DNA of 64,000 nt from Lotus japonicus (Eukaryota > Streptophyta > Magnoliopsida > Fabales > Fabaceae). The notes below the pieces were generated by a model. The model saw only the letters and a program-made list of their open reading frames with translations. It did not search any database and was not told the origin of the DNA. The position numbers and the translations under genes were made by a program. Below are positions 1-9,300 of the stretch, piece by piece; the stretch's first letter is position 1, and every line of letters begins with the position of its first letter. Location: positions 32,741,158 to 32,805,157 of the forward strand of contig NC_080042.1 in NCBI RefSeq assembly GCF_012489685.1, written 5' to 3'.

Positions 1-409
1 CCTTCATGACCATAGATGTGTCACTGGGCAAATACAAGGAATACATTTCACTTCTTCTGAAGTGATTCTAGTTGACTCTGATACCCAAGACTCTGATACC
101 TTGTCCGTGACTCTGATTACTTATGCGCTCTGATTACTCGATTTTCATCTATGTCATAAGTTTTTCACTCTGAACTCTTATATCATTTAGCTCAGAATCT
201 AGACTTTACTAACGTTTTCATCAAGTATTAGATTCAGGGGGAGCTAAGCTCAGAATCAAGCAGTGACTTAAATTCAGAATGAGCAAGATAAACTATTCAC
301 ATCAGGATAAGTCTTATTCTATATCTCTAAACTCTGAGTGAATTCAGTTTAATGTTTAAGAATTGTTCATCAAAAATCTTAGTTTTGTCATCATCAAAAA
401 GGGGGAGAT
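1..409 (+). mobile_element. Sirevirus A' interior: 3' noncoding tail with polypurine tract
   Basis: Noncoding 3' end of a Ty1/copia Sirevirus-type element whose body lies left of the window. It is rich in TCTGA/TCAGA pentamers and ends in a polypurine tract at 396-408 (five A, then GGGGGAGA) directly before the LTR start. A diverged reverse-strand relative lies at 57092-57918, including the stretch around 210-300. There is no coding potential. Confidence 0.75.
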
Positions 410-1616
410 TGTAAGATCAAGTTTTGATCTAGTAGTACAACTCTATGTTTTGATGATTACAAGTTAACCTTTTGATATGAACAATTGTGGTACTCTAACG
501 TGTTTTTCTGAGTGTGCTATTTACAGGCTCTGACCTCAACTCAATCTCACACAAATCAGAAGCACTGTGTATAAAGAGCAACCCAAGCAACGCTTTCGCA
601 TTCACCATGTTCAGTATGAACAGTGGAAAAGCTTCAGAAGTTCTGAAGTTATACAAACTCTGATGTGGACTCAGACACTAGAAGCTCTGAAGATCCAGAA
701 AGTCTGATAACCAAGAAACACTGAAGGCTCAGATATTCTGATGGTGTAGAAGACTCTGAAGATCCAGAAGCTGAATAGTGGAAACTCTGATGTCCAGAAG
801 CAAGATACTCTGAAGACCATGTTCTTCCCTCTGAGTTCAGAATCAGAAGAAACAATGGTCAGAGGATCTGGGCTTTCCCTCTGACTCTGATCAACCGGCT
901 TCACAAGTTCCTATATGAAGCATCCCCTGATCAGAAGTCTCCTAGGTTTAAAGGTCAAGTCGCTATCCAAGTACAAAAGCAACTGTACCTTCCTGACGAC
1001 CTACCTAACAGTCTCAGACACAGCAGAAGCTGGATTTTCCAGAACTGCCCTCCAACGGTAGCATTTCCCATGCAACGCTCAACCCTAATCCTTGGAGTAT
1101 ATAAAGAGGCTGAAGACTGAAAGAAGCGGCTAGAAGCATTCACATACGCACAAGACAAACTTAAATTCTTCTAAGCTTTCTTTCATCTGAAATTCATTGA
1201 GTTTACTATTAGCTTGTTAGAAGCAAATCTCTTGTAAACAATTCTTTGATAAACAGTTTGTTTAGTTCCTTTAGGAGATCAAGGTTGATCGGATCCTAGA
1301 GAAGACTAAGAGAGTGAATCTTAGTGTGAGCTAAGTCAGTGTAATTGTTAGTCACTTGTAGGTTTCAAGTGCAGTTGTAACTCTTACCTGATTAGTGGAT
1401 TGCTTTCATTCTAAGAAGGAAGAAATCACCTTAACGGGTGGACTGGAGTAGCTTGAGTGATTTATCAAGTGAACCAGGATAAAATCCTTGTGTGCTTTTC
1501 TATCTCTTATCTTTAGCACTTAAGTTCTCGAAAGATTGGTCAAAATCTTTAAGGTGGAAGTTTTATACTGAAAACGTTATTCAAACCCCCCCTTTCTACC
1601 GTTTTTCATACCTTCA
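410..1616 (+). repeat. 3' LTR of Sirevirus A'
   Basis: Begins TGTAAGATCAAG after the polypurine tract and ends CATACCTTCA, giving the canonical TG...CA. It is the same family as the two LTRs of element A (38805-40038 and 48586-49853, opposite strand) but lacks a block of roughly 90 bp that those carry. A TATA box lies at 1098-1105. The next base belongs to a copia reverse transcriptase, so this element inserted into element D. The matching target duplication is outside the window. Confidence 0.9.
1098..1105 (+). promoter_or_regulatory. TATA box of LTR A'
   Basis: TATATAAA lies about 500 bp before the LTR end, where the U3/R boundary is expected. The equivalent position in both LTRs of element A reads TATTTAAA (39379-39386 and 49160-49167, minus strand). 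Confidence 0.6.
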
Positions 1617-2545
1617 CAGACTATATCAGATGGATGTGAAGAGTGCTTTTCTGAATGGCTATTTGAATGAAGAAGTCTATGTTGAACAACCTAAAGGATT
1701 TACAGATCCGCATCATCCAGATTGTAAGACCCGGGGATTTATTTATGTTTTTGTATTATTGAAGAATAATATAAAGTACGATGTTCTATTTTCAGTAAGG
1801 AGAAAATACTGATTAATTGTTACTATAACGCTTGTATAGTAATTTATTACGTAATTAATTATTACGTAAAGCGCGAGTAGTCGATATGCATGCATGCACA
1901 TGCATAATTTTGGGTAGTGCATAAAATATGCAAAAAGGGAATTTTCAAGACTCATATCTATTATATTGGAGGAGGAGTTTTATTTATTTATTAAATAAAT
2001 ATAAAGTGTTATGGGAATTTATTTAAATCAGATTTTTATTTTGAATTAATTTATTTTGAGAAGATAGGATTTGAAAATTGGAGATATACCTTTTTTTTAT
2101 GTTGGCCGAAAATTTGGTTTAAAAGGGCAAAGATATTGGAGATATTTTATAATGAAATAAATGCTTTGGGTCATCTTTATTTTAAAAAAATAAATAAATT
2201 CAGATTTTATTTAAACTAATATGGAAGGTTTTTAATTTTTGAAAATTGGTTAAGGAGAGAGAGAGTGGCCGAAAACTCTAGTTGCTAGGGTTTAGGGCTT
2301 TATTTTGAAATTTAAACCAATTTTCCTTGATTTGAGGGTTTAATTGAAGAGAAAATCAGAAAAATATCCTAACTACCTAGATGAGGGGGGCGGCCAAGGC
2401 ATCTTGGAGGGGATCTTGGGATATTTTGATTTTTCTTGGTGATTAAGTAATTAATTTGAATTAAAGTTTATTAAAATTATATTTTAACCCTGGGCTTGGG
2501 CTGAAAATAAGGGTTTTATTGTATTTTCACCTCCACACCCTCCAC

Positions 2546-2553
2546 TATAAATA
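2546..2553 (+). promoter_or_regulatory. TATA box of LTR F1
   Basis: TATAAATA in an otherwise AT-rich LTR, followed about 30 bp on by a pyrimidine-rich leader (CTCTCC runs at 2600-2630). Transcription would therefore start near 2580, so the donor-like site, the hairpin array and the ORF would all be transcribed. Confidence 0.6.
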
Positions 2554-2899
2554 GGAGTCTCTAGTGAGGGGAAAATCACAACTCAGAGCTCTCCAAATTT
2601 TTGTGAGTCTCTATCTCTCCCTCTCCAGAGTTCTTCTTGACCTCTATAGGAAATAATTCCTATAGTAACTAAGCTCTGCTTCCTTCGGGAAGTAGTGAAC
2701 TCAAGTATTTTTTCTTCTTGTTTACAAGAAGAAGATGAAATATTGTTTGGTTTTAGGGGATGGGGTTCGAATATTTGAAGGGGGGAAATGATGCTCCTTT
2801 TTCCTTCAAATTCTAACCCTAGTTTGTTGGTCCGTGCAGGTTCGCGCACGGAAAGGTTAGATCGAACGTACTCGATCTCGCGTGGAAAGCGTAGCCAAG

Positions 2900-3661
2900 G
2901 TGAGGGCACTTCCGTCTAGAGAAGTCTTACTGCTTTCCTGCATGTGAAGTTGTATGCGAGTGTGGTTGATAACATGCTTAGTATTAGTATTCAATATTAT
3001 GCTAAGTGATGATATGATGTATGATTTATTACTAAGTTAATATGATAAATTCTTAGTATGCTATAGAACTAGTTAGTTGATGTATTCTAGTTCAAGTATG
3101 CCTTATTTGCTAAGTGAAATTATGCATGATGTTATTTAATTTCAATAACATGAGATAAAATGCCTGTCTATTTACTTGAAGTAGTAACATGAGACTAGGA
3201 TTTTATGATGTTTACTCGCATGCAAGTAAATTATGATTAGTGGAACATAGGTCTGGTTAGGACTATGAACCATGAGAACAGTGGTTCCGTTAGAGACAAA
3301 ACGGATAACTTGCACGCGAGGGTGAATGCGGTTTGAACCGTGATGTTATGACTTGTGGGTGTCTGACCCATGGTGTGCTGTGGTCGTTCCAAGGAACGCC
3401 ATGATGTTGTGAGCTTTGCTCATGGTGTTGTTCGTCTGCTGGACGAATGGTGTTGGATCCAAGGTGAAAGGTGGTTGTGTGAAAAGTGAGGACGCATAGA
3501 CTAACTGAAACTTAGGCTATGTGATTAACCTTTTAGTTATGTTCTGTTGATTAATGATGATATTATATTGTCTATAACATGCTAGAGACTAGAGATATTT
3601 GAGAGTCAGAAGTTGACCCTCTCTATTTGCTATTTGTTGTTTGGGCGCTTAACGCCAACAG
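2900..3661 (+). other. Candidate intron in LTR F1 (GTGAGGGC ... AG before ATG)
   Basis: AAG|GTGAGGGC at 2898-2907 resembles a plant 5' splice site, and CAG at 3659-3661 lies directly before the ORF start codon. LTRs G, H and F2 show the same pairing at equivalent places. The stretch between contains the hairpin array. Splicing is inferred, not shown. Confidence 0.4.
3329..3447 (+). repeat. Array of five different hairpins with a shared linker (F1)
   Basis: Five short inverted repeats start 21-28 nt apart: CGGTTTGAACCG (3329-3340), TGGGTgtctgACCCA (3356-3370), GGTCGTTCC/GGAACGCC (3382-3400), TGAGCtttGCTCA (3410-3422) and TTCGTCtgctgGACGAA (3431-3447). Each is followed by a variant of ATGGTGTTG. 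The stems differ in sequence but pair with themselves, so the structure is kept rather than the sequence. Confidence 0.75.
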
Positions 3662-4084
3662 ATGGTGATCCGGAAGGAGCTAGTGGATCAGGACTGGGAG
3701 ATTTATCTCCATAGTTTTGATGAGGACACGGCCTGGGGTGTCGACTACCGCCAGGAGAAGAACGTGTACGTCGGCGGCGCGACCATCTTCAAAAGAGACC
3801 AAGCTGGGCAGATTGTTGAGACTCAGCCTATCAGAGGGAAGATTCGGTTTCCTCACGCACCCTTCCGTTTTGGACTCCCCTTAGGGATGGATTTTCTCAG
3901 CGGTTCGGAGTCGGACCCTAGTGAGGGGCCAGGCTACGAGTCAGGCGAGGGGAGCGAGCCTTCAGTGACTTCCGAGTACCGGAATCAGACAGAGGGACTT
4001 TTGGTGCCGAAGGAGGAGCCGGTGAGCCCCATTGCACCACCCGAGCAAGAGCTGAATCAGGGACTCATGGATCCGTACCATTAG
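3662..4084 (+). CDS. LTR-embedded small acidic-tailed protein, family unknown (F1 copy)
   Basis: 140-aa ORF inside solo LTR F1, about 475 bp before the LTR end. ATG 3662 follows CAG directly and is preceded by a GGGCG/CGCC stem-loop (3642-3656). Residues about 10-70 contain the pattern AWGVD...VYVGGATI...RDQAGQIVE...P, shared with the ORF in LTR F2 (60535) and more weakly with LTR H (36080). The C-terminal half is Ser/Glu/Pro-rich and includes SESDPSEG, a motif also present in F2. There is no signal peptide, membrane segment or zinc finger. It is not gag or pol. I do not recognise the family and give no function. Conservation between diverged LTRs suggests it was once translated. Confidence 0.5.
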   Translation: MVIRKELVDQDWEIYLHSFDEDTAWGVDYRQEKNVYVGGATIFKRDQAGQIVETQPIRGKIRFPHAPFRFGLPLGMDFLSGSESDPSEGPGYESGEGSEPSVTSEYRNQTEGLLVPKEEPVSPIAPPEQELNQGLMDPYH

Positions 4085-5673
4085 GGTTTGGGTGGAGCTT
4101 GGAGGCATTGAAGCAGTGGAACCTGGACATGAAAGTTGAGCTTCCGAAGCCAGGAGAGGAGACGCCGGAGCCTTCCAACATGTGGGCCAGAGAAGATGCA
4201 GACTGCAACGAGTGGCCTTGATTGGGTTGAGAGCGCTGTTTTATTTTTGGAGCTTTTATTTTACTTTGAAGTACTTGTAGTTGATTTTCAAATGTAAACA
4301 ATTTTGTCAGATTACTAGGGTGGTTTTGTTTACACACATGGGTGTGGCCACCGTACATTATTTCAGTTATTGGATTTATATCAATCGTTCGTTTTCCTTA
4401 CTCGCACGTTTGTTTATTTGATTTATATTTAACGCTGAGAACTTTCGTAATAATTGGATCTTTGTCATTTAATGAAGATTAATAAATGGACGGCGAAAAT
4501 TCTTTGTGAAAATCATGATTTTTGGTTTTTCGTGACGTCCGAGAAATCGGGGCGTTACACAGATCATGTGTACAAGTTGAGGAAGGCGTTGTATGGTTTG
4601 AAGCAAGCACCTAGGGCTTGGTATGAAAGGTTAACTGAATTTCTTGTAAGCAATGGTTACAGCAAGGGTGGAATTGATAAAACTCTGTTTGTGAAGAATG
4701 ACAAAGGTAAGCTCATGATAGCACAGATTTATGTGGATGACATTGTCTTTGGAGGAATGTCGAACTCCATGGTGGAGCATTTCGTCCGACAAATGAAATC
4801 TGAATTTGAGATGAGCCTAGTTGGTCAATTGAATTATTTTCTAGGCCTACAGGTCAAACAAATGGAGGATTCTATGTTCATATCACAGAGTAAGTATGCT
4901 AAAGGGTTAGTCAAGAAGTTTGGCCTTGAAAAGGCTGGTCACAAGAGAACTCCTGCTGCTACACACATCAAACTTTCCAGGATGAACAGGGGGAAGATGT
5001 TGATCAAAGTCTCTATAGAAGCATGATTGGAAGCTTGTTGTATCTCACTGCTAGCAGACCAGACATCACATTTGCTGTCGGAGTTTGTGCTAGGTATCAG
5101 GCAGCTCCTAAGGCCAGTCATCTGCTGCAAGTCAAGAGAATTATCATGTACATCAATGGCACGAGTGACTATGGTATTCTCTATACTCATGATACAAATT
5201 CTTCGTTAGTTGGTTTCTGTGATGCAGATTGGGCAGGTAGTGCAGATGATCGAAAGAGCACATCTGGTGGTTGTTTCTTCTTAGGGAATAATTTGATTTC
5301 ATGGTTTTGCAAGAAGCAGAATTGTGTCTCATTGTCTACAGCTGAAGCAGAATATATTGCAGCAGGAAGTAGTTGTACACAGCTCATGTGGATGAAGCAA
5401 ATGCTGAAAGAGTATGATGTTGAACAGGATGTCATGACATTGTACTGCGACAATCTCAGTGCAATTAATATTTCTAAGAATCCCATACAGCATAGCAGGA
5501 CCAAGCATATTGACATTAGACATCATTTTATTAGAGACTTGGTGGAGGATAAAATTGTTAATTTGGATCATGTTACAACTGACAAGCAATTGGCTGATAT
5601 TTTCACTAAACCCCTTGATGCAATCACTTTTGAAAAACTAAGAGGAAGTCTAGGGGTTTGTCTTTCTGATGCA

Positions 5674-5682
5674 TAGCAATTA
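5674..5682 (+). promoter_or_regulatory. UAG CAA UUA stop-codon readthrough context between pol and env-like ORF
   Basis: The pol frame ends TAG (5674-5676) followed by CAA TTA. The same frame then stays open through the env-like ORF to 7749. UAG CAR YYA is the tobamovirus-type leaky stop, and soybean SIRE1 is reported to express its env-like protein by stop-codon suppression in this kind of context. Readthrough would give a Pol-Env fusion. Confidence 0.7.
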
Positions 5683-5913
5683 GCGTGCCCCAGTGTGTTA
5701 ACGGCTAGTTTATTCTTGGTCATCATTAACTGCCGTTGTGACATCAGCAGAGAAAAGGTTACTTCATGGTTCATTTATCCTATAACTACCTCCAACGGGC
5801 AAATTGTGTTCTCTCAATCGAGTGTGCATCTATCTTCTTCAAGACTTATCATCTCTCATTCGCAAATCTGTTTCATTGTTCTGTACTCTGTTTGTATTTG
5901 CTCTCGATTCATC

Positions 5914-7749
5914 ATGTCTCAAAGTTCAGGAAAGAAGGAATCTGTCAAGGCCAAGATTGAAAGAACTGCTAAAGGAGTCAAGTGCATGGGTTTGAAGAGT
6001 GATCTTTCTCAACCATCTTCTGTGTCCAAGAAAGCCTCCAAGAAGATGCGATCAAGAAACCCAACGTGTAAGGTCTACAAATCGCAGATCAAGAACAGCA
6101 AAGCCCCACATGTTCCTATTCTTGAGGATGTTCCGGACGAAGAGGAAATCAATGATGAAGATTCTCCTGTGAAATCGTCCCCTGATGTTGTGCCTGATGT
6201 TGTGGCTGATGTTGAGGCAACTGGGTCTAAGGGAAGTTCTGCTCAAGAAACTCCTGGAAAGGATTCCACTTCTCATGAAAATTCAGGCGATGCTACCCAG
6301 CCTAATATCTCTGATTCATCCTCTTCGAAGGATGCTGATCCAGCCTCTGTTCAGGACATCTCTGATGATGCTTCTGATGATGTTCCTCTGACTGAGTCTT
6401 TTGCTGATAGTGTTGCTGCGAGGATGAAGAAGAAAAGAAGGGTCTCTTCTCCTGAAGTCACTCCTACTCCATCAAAGAAATCCAAGTCTTCACCTATAAC
6501 TTGCAAGTCCCGACAAGCCAGAGTGAAGAGTAAAGGAAAGCAAAAGGAAGACAAGACTCCCACTGAGAAGAAGAAAAGGAAGATTTCAGTTGAGGTTGAA
6601 GACTCTAAGTCAGATGTTGAAGTCGGTGTCCAGGACATTCGATCTTCTGAGAAAAAGAAGTTTTCAGGTAAGCGTATTCCTCAGAATGTTCCTGCTGTTC
6701 CTATTGATAGAGTGTCTTTCCACTCAGAAGAGAATGTTCAGAAGTGGAAGTTTGTCTGCAAGAGGAGAATGGCCAAGGAAAGGGAAGTTGGCTCTGATGT
6801 TCTTGAATGCAGAGATGTTATTGCACTTATTGAGAAAGCAGGTCTGATGAAGACTATTCAGAATGTTGGTAGGTGCTATGAGAAGCTTGTGAGAGAGTTC
6901 TTGGTGAATCTCTCTGTTGATGTAGGACTTCCTGATAGTGCAGAATTCAGGAGAGTCTATGTGCGGGCTGAATGTGTGATGGTCTCACCTGCTGTGATCA
7001 ATCAAGCACTTGGCAGAAGTGCTATTGAATTTGTTGATGAAGAAGTGTCCATGGATGATGTTGCCAAGGAGCTTACTGCAGGTTATGTGAAGAAGTGGCC
7101 CAGCAAGAAGTTGTTGTCTACTGGAAATTTGAGTGTGAAGTATGCTATCCTTAACAGGATTGGTGCTGTAAATTGGGTTCCTACTCAGCATACTTCTGGT
7201 GTTTCTGCAACGCTTGCCAAATTGATCTACAGGATTGGCAAGTCTATTGCTTTTGATTTTGGAACTTTTGTGTTTGAGCAGACATTGAAGCATGCTGATA
7301 CTTGTGCTGTGAAGCTGCCTGTTTCATTTCCTTCACTTCTTACTGAGATCATTCTGAAGCAACATCCTCAGATTCTTAGGGCTGATGATGTGGCTATGTC
7401 TCGTGGTGTTCCAATCACTTTGGATCAACGTTTGTTTATGGAGCCACATGTTCTAGACATTGCTTTACCAACCAGCAGAACATCTGCTCCTCCTGTGACT
7501 GAATCTGGTACTAAGGCCATAATTGCTGAATTACAGGAAGTTTCCAAGGCTTTGGAGGAGACAATCAGGGTGAGCACTGCCAGGAAGCTCAAGGTTGATG
7601 CGTTGTTACTCAAGCTACAAGAAGAAGCACGTCAAGATGGTGAGCAAAATGCTGCTCCTACAGCTACTCAGAAAGCGAGAAATGTAGAGGAGGAAGGATC
7701 TGAAGAAAGAGCATACGGGTCTGGGGAGGAGTCAAGTTCTGAAGACTAG
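5914..7749 (+). CDS. Sirevirus env-like protein (element D)
   Basis: 611-aa ORF after pol in the position of the SIRE1 env-like gene. ATG 5914 is the first ATG of the open stretch; the frame is also open back to the pol UAG at 5676, so readthrough and internal initiation are both possible. The N-terminal 250 residues are Lys/Ser-rich with acidic blocks and nuclear-signal-like clusters (RMKKKRR, KKKRK). Residues about 270-470 hold the conserved region (CYEKLVREFLVNL, AVINQALGR, LSVKYAILNRIGAVNW) seen in related env-like ORFs. The C-terminus is helical and probably coiled-coil (AELQEVSKALEETIR). There is no clear hydrophobic anchor, so 'env-like' refers to position only. It is intact although its own pol is broken. 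Confidence 0.75.
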   Translation: MSQSSGKKESVKAKIERTAKGVKCMGLKSDLSQPSSVSKKASKKMRSRNPTCKVYKSQIKNSKAPHVPILEDVPDEEEINDEDSPVKSSPDVVPDVVADVEATGSKGSSAQETPGKDSTSHENSGDATQPNISDSSSSKDADPASVQDISDDASDDVPLTESFADSVAARMKKKRRVSSPEVTPTPSKKSKSSPITCKSRQARVKSKGKQKEDKTPTEKKKRKISVEVEDSKSDVEVGVQDIRSSEKKKFSGKRIPQNVPAVPIDRVSFHSEENVQKWKFVCKRRMAKEREVGSDVLECRDVIALIEKAGLMKTIQNVGRCYEKLVREFLVNLSVDVGLPDSAEFRRVYVRAECVMVSPAVINQALGRSAIEFVDEEVSMDDVAKELTAGYVKKWPSKKLLSTGNLSVKYAILNRIGAVNWVPTQHTSGVSATLAKLIYRIGKSIAFDFGTFVFEQTLKHADTCAVKLPVSFPSLLTEIILKQHPQILRADDVAMSRGVPITLDQRLFMEPHVLDIALPTSRTSAPPVTESGTKAIIAELQEVSKALEETIRVSTARKLKVDALLLKLQEEARQDGEQNAAPTATQKARNVEEEGSEERAYGSGEESSSED

Positions 7750-8453
7750 TTTGCTTTGTTCTTTTGCTATTGTCTTGTGTTTTTGTTTTGATGCACCCTT
7801 TGCAAATTTGTGCTAAAAAGGGGGAGTAGCTCAGAAGTTCAGAAGTTTGTTCAGAAGTTTGAGATTTAGAAGTTTGTTTGTTCAGAAGTTTGAGATTTCA
7901 GAAGTTTGTTTTTTTCAGATGTTTGAGATTTCAGAAGTTTGTTCAGATGTTTGAACTTTCAGAAGTTTGTGAAGACCTATGTTTCTACTGTGAAGTTCTA
8001 CTATAAAGTGGCTTCTGTTTCTGCTATATGTGTTCTGATAGTGTTAGCTTTGGTCAGTTCAATTTGAAGACACGTTCAAGACATTGGCCATGTTTGTTTC
8101 TGAAACGTTGCCTCTGATAAGCAGTACTTCTGACGTTGCCTCTTATAAGCAGTATTTCTGATGGTAGTACTTCTGATCATGTGCTGCCAACTTCTGATGA
8201 CAGTATTTCTGATACGATGATGTTCAAGCCGATCTATTGTGGTGTCATCATGTGCTAAGGCTGATTGTACCTCTGGTTGTGTATTCGTGCTGCTAACTGG
8301 TTTGTTCCGACAGTGCCTTCTGAAGTATGGTAGTTGGTTGTGTAGTTGCATCAGTTTGAGGGGGAGATCTGACTAAGGGGGAGAATTGTTTCTCTAGTTT
8401 CTATCCTCTCTGATTGTGAGTTGTTTTAGACAAAATTTGACAAAGGGGGAGAT
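7750..8453 (+). other. Element D 3' noncoding region with minisatellite and polypurine tracts
   Basis: There is a first purine tract just after env (AAAAAGGGGGAG near 7816-7827), then an imperfect repeat of TTCAGAAGTTTG(T/A) at about 7829-7970. A TCTGA-rich stretch follows, and a second tract CAAAGGGGGAGAT at 8441-8453 abuts the LTR. Two purine tracts after env fit Sireviruses. No ORF is supported. Confidence 0.7.
7829..7970 (+). repeat. TTCAGAAGTTTG minisatellite
   Basis: About eight imperfect tandem copies of TTCAGAAGTTTG, some with the spacer AGATT, lie just behind the env-like ORF. They appear to have expanded locally. Confidence 0.7.
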
Positions 8454-9300
8454 TGTTGGAACATGTTGCCATGCATTTTGTCAAAACAACCGATTGTCGA
8501 AGCAGATGCCGTGACATCTGACCTCGTGAAGCTAGGGCATCAGTCCTCAGCTTGTGTTTCTGTTGTGGGCTCTCTGAAGATTTGCTGAAGATATGTTTTT
8601 GAGTTACTTGAGGAGCAAGTATCTATTCCAGAAGGGTTTATTTGTTGGGTTGTTATTTGTTGAAACAATCTTTGTTAAAAGATTGGTTTCTATCTTTACT
8701 TGTGCAATAAGAAACCGAATCTATCAAGATTGCGTTTTGAATTGCCGTTACTGCAATCTGTTTCTTCAGCCCGTGCCAACCCTAAAGCCCATGGTACCGC
8801 TGTTGAAGTCTATAAAAGGATGAAGACCTAAAACATGAAGTGTGGGGAAGCTGATAGAGAGATCGAGTGTTTTAGGATTTGTGTTTGTGCTTTGTCCTTT
8901 GTTATTTGTGAATCCTCTTTGCACACTGATTCTATAAAGCAAAGTAGGGTTCTGTGTTGTTTGATTACATTCAAACTCTGATTGTTCACTGTGTTTACCA
9001 ATCACTGTGGCAGTGATTGAGAGAAAGTGAGAGGGGCTCTCATACTTAGGTTGAGATTCTAAGTAGAAATACACTGGGTAGATTAGGAAGTGAACTATGA
9101 ACTGAGTTGTTCATGAGTGTCTATAATTCCTGAATCTTGAGATAGTGGATTTCCTTTCTTTGGGTGCAAACCCTCCAGACGTAGGTGAAAGTTTTCACTG
9201 AACTGGGTTAACAATTACTGCGTGTTATTGTTTCTGTTGTTAAGTTTTGTTTTACTGTTAAGTGGTTGTCGAACCTCTTGTCCCAGCATCGTGCAGGACA
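8454..9300 (+). repeat. LTR of Sirevirus D (847 bp)
   Basis: Starts TGTTGGAACATG after the polypurine tract, has a TATA box TATAAAAG at 8811-8818, and probably ends GCAGGACA at 9300. A PBS-like GTATCAGA follows (9304-9311), odd for a 3' LTR. Related 3' LTR sequence recurs at 16003-16340 (shared GTGGCAGTGATTG). The start is firm; the end is inferred. Confidence 0.65.
8811..8818 (+). promoter_or_regulatory. TATA box of LTR D
   Basis: TATAAAAG about 357 bp into the LTR and about 480 bp before its inferred end, consistent with a U3/R boundary. Confidence 0.55.

Larger units (their letters stand above)
1723..4559 (+). mobile_element. Solo gypsy-type LTR F1 (2837 bp)
   Basis: Starts TGTAAGACCC, ends GGGCGTTACA, and is flanked by a perfect 5-bp duplication CAGAT (1718-1722 and 4560-4564). 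The interrupted reverse transcriptase frame is restored across the insertion. The termini match those of G and H, so it belongs to the same superfamily of long Ty3/gypsy (probably Tekay-like) LTRs. Inside are a TATA box (2546-2553), a donor-like site (2900), a hairpin array (3329-3447) and a 140-aa ORF (3662-4084). The single-LTR state fits loss of the interior by LTR-LTR recombination. Confidence 0.92.
1617..5676 (+). pseudogene. Copia pol (reverse transcriptase and RNase H), split by an LTR
   Basis: C-terminal part of a Ty1/copia Pol polyprotein, which copies the element RNA into DNA inside the virus-like particle. 1621-1722 encodes the palm motif [13 protein letters not shown]. The frame resumes in phase at 4565 with [17 protein letters not shown] after the F1 insertion. 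The catalytic YVDD lies near 4730-4745. A one-base frameshift near 4975-4985 ends that frame at 5026; from 5023 the next frame encodes [14 protein letters not shown] and RNase H with CDADWAG, STAEAEY and HIDIRHHF. Protease and integrase are missing because of the A' insertion. It ends at UAG 5674-5676. The gene is dead through truncation, insertion and frameshift. Confidence 0.9.
1617..9300 (+). mobile_element. Sirevirus D, 5'-truncated and interrupted
   Basis: Older Ty1/copia element with, in order, partial pol (reverse transcriptase and RNase H), env-like ORF, 3' noncoding region with polypurine tract, and LTR. Its 5' half is cut off by the LTR of A' at 1616/1617. Solo LTR F1 splits its pol at 1722/4560. 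The pol, env, LTR order and the in-frame env behind a single UAG place it in the SIRE1/Maximus (Sirevirus) lineage. Confidence 0.85.

Noticed and set aside
2583..2909. 108-codon minus-strand frame in LTR F1
   Set aside because: Antisense to the leader of the LTR, with no motif and no relative in other LTRs.
5695..5913. N-terminal extension of the D env-like ORF as a signal peptide
   Set aside because: No ATG in this stretch. It could only be translated by readthrough from pol, when it would be internal.
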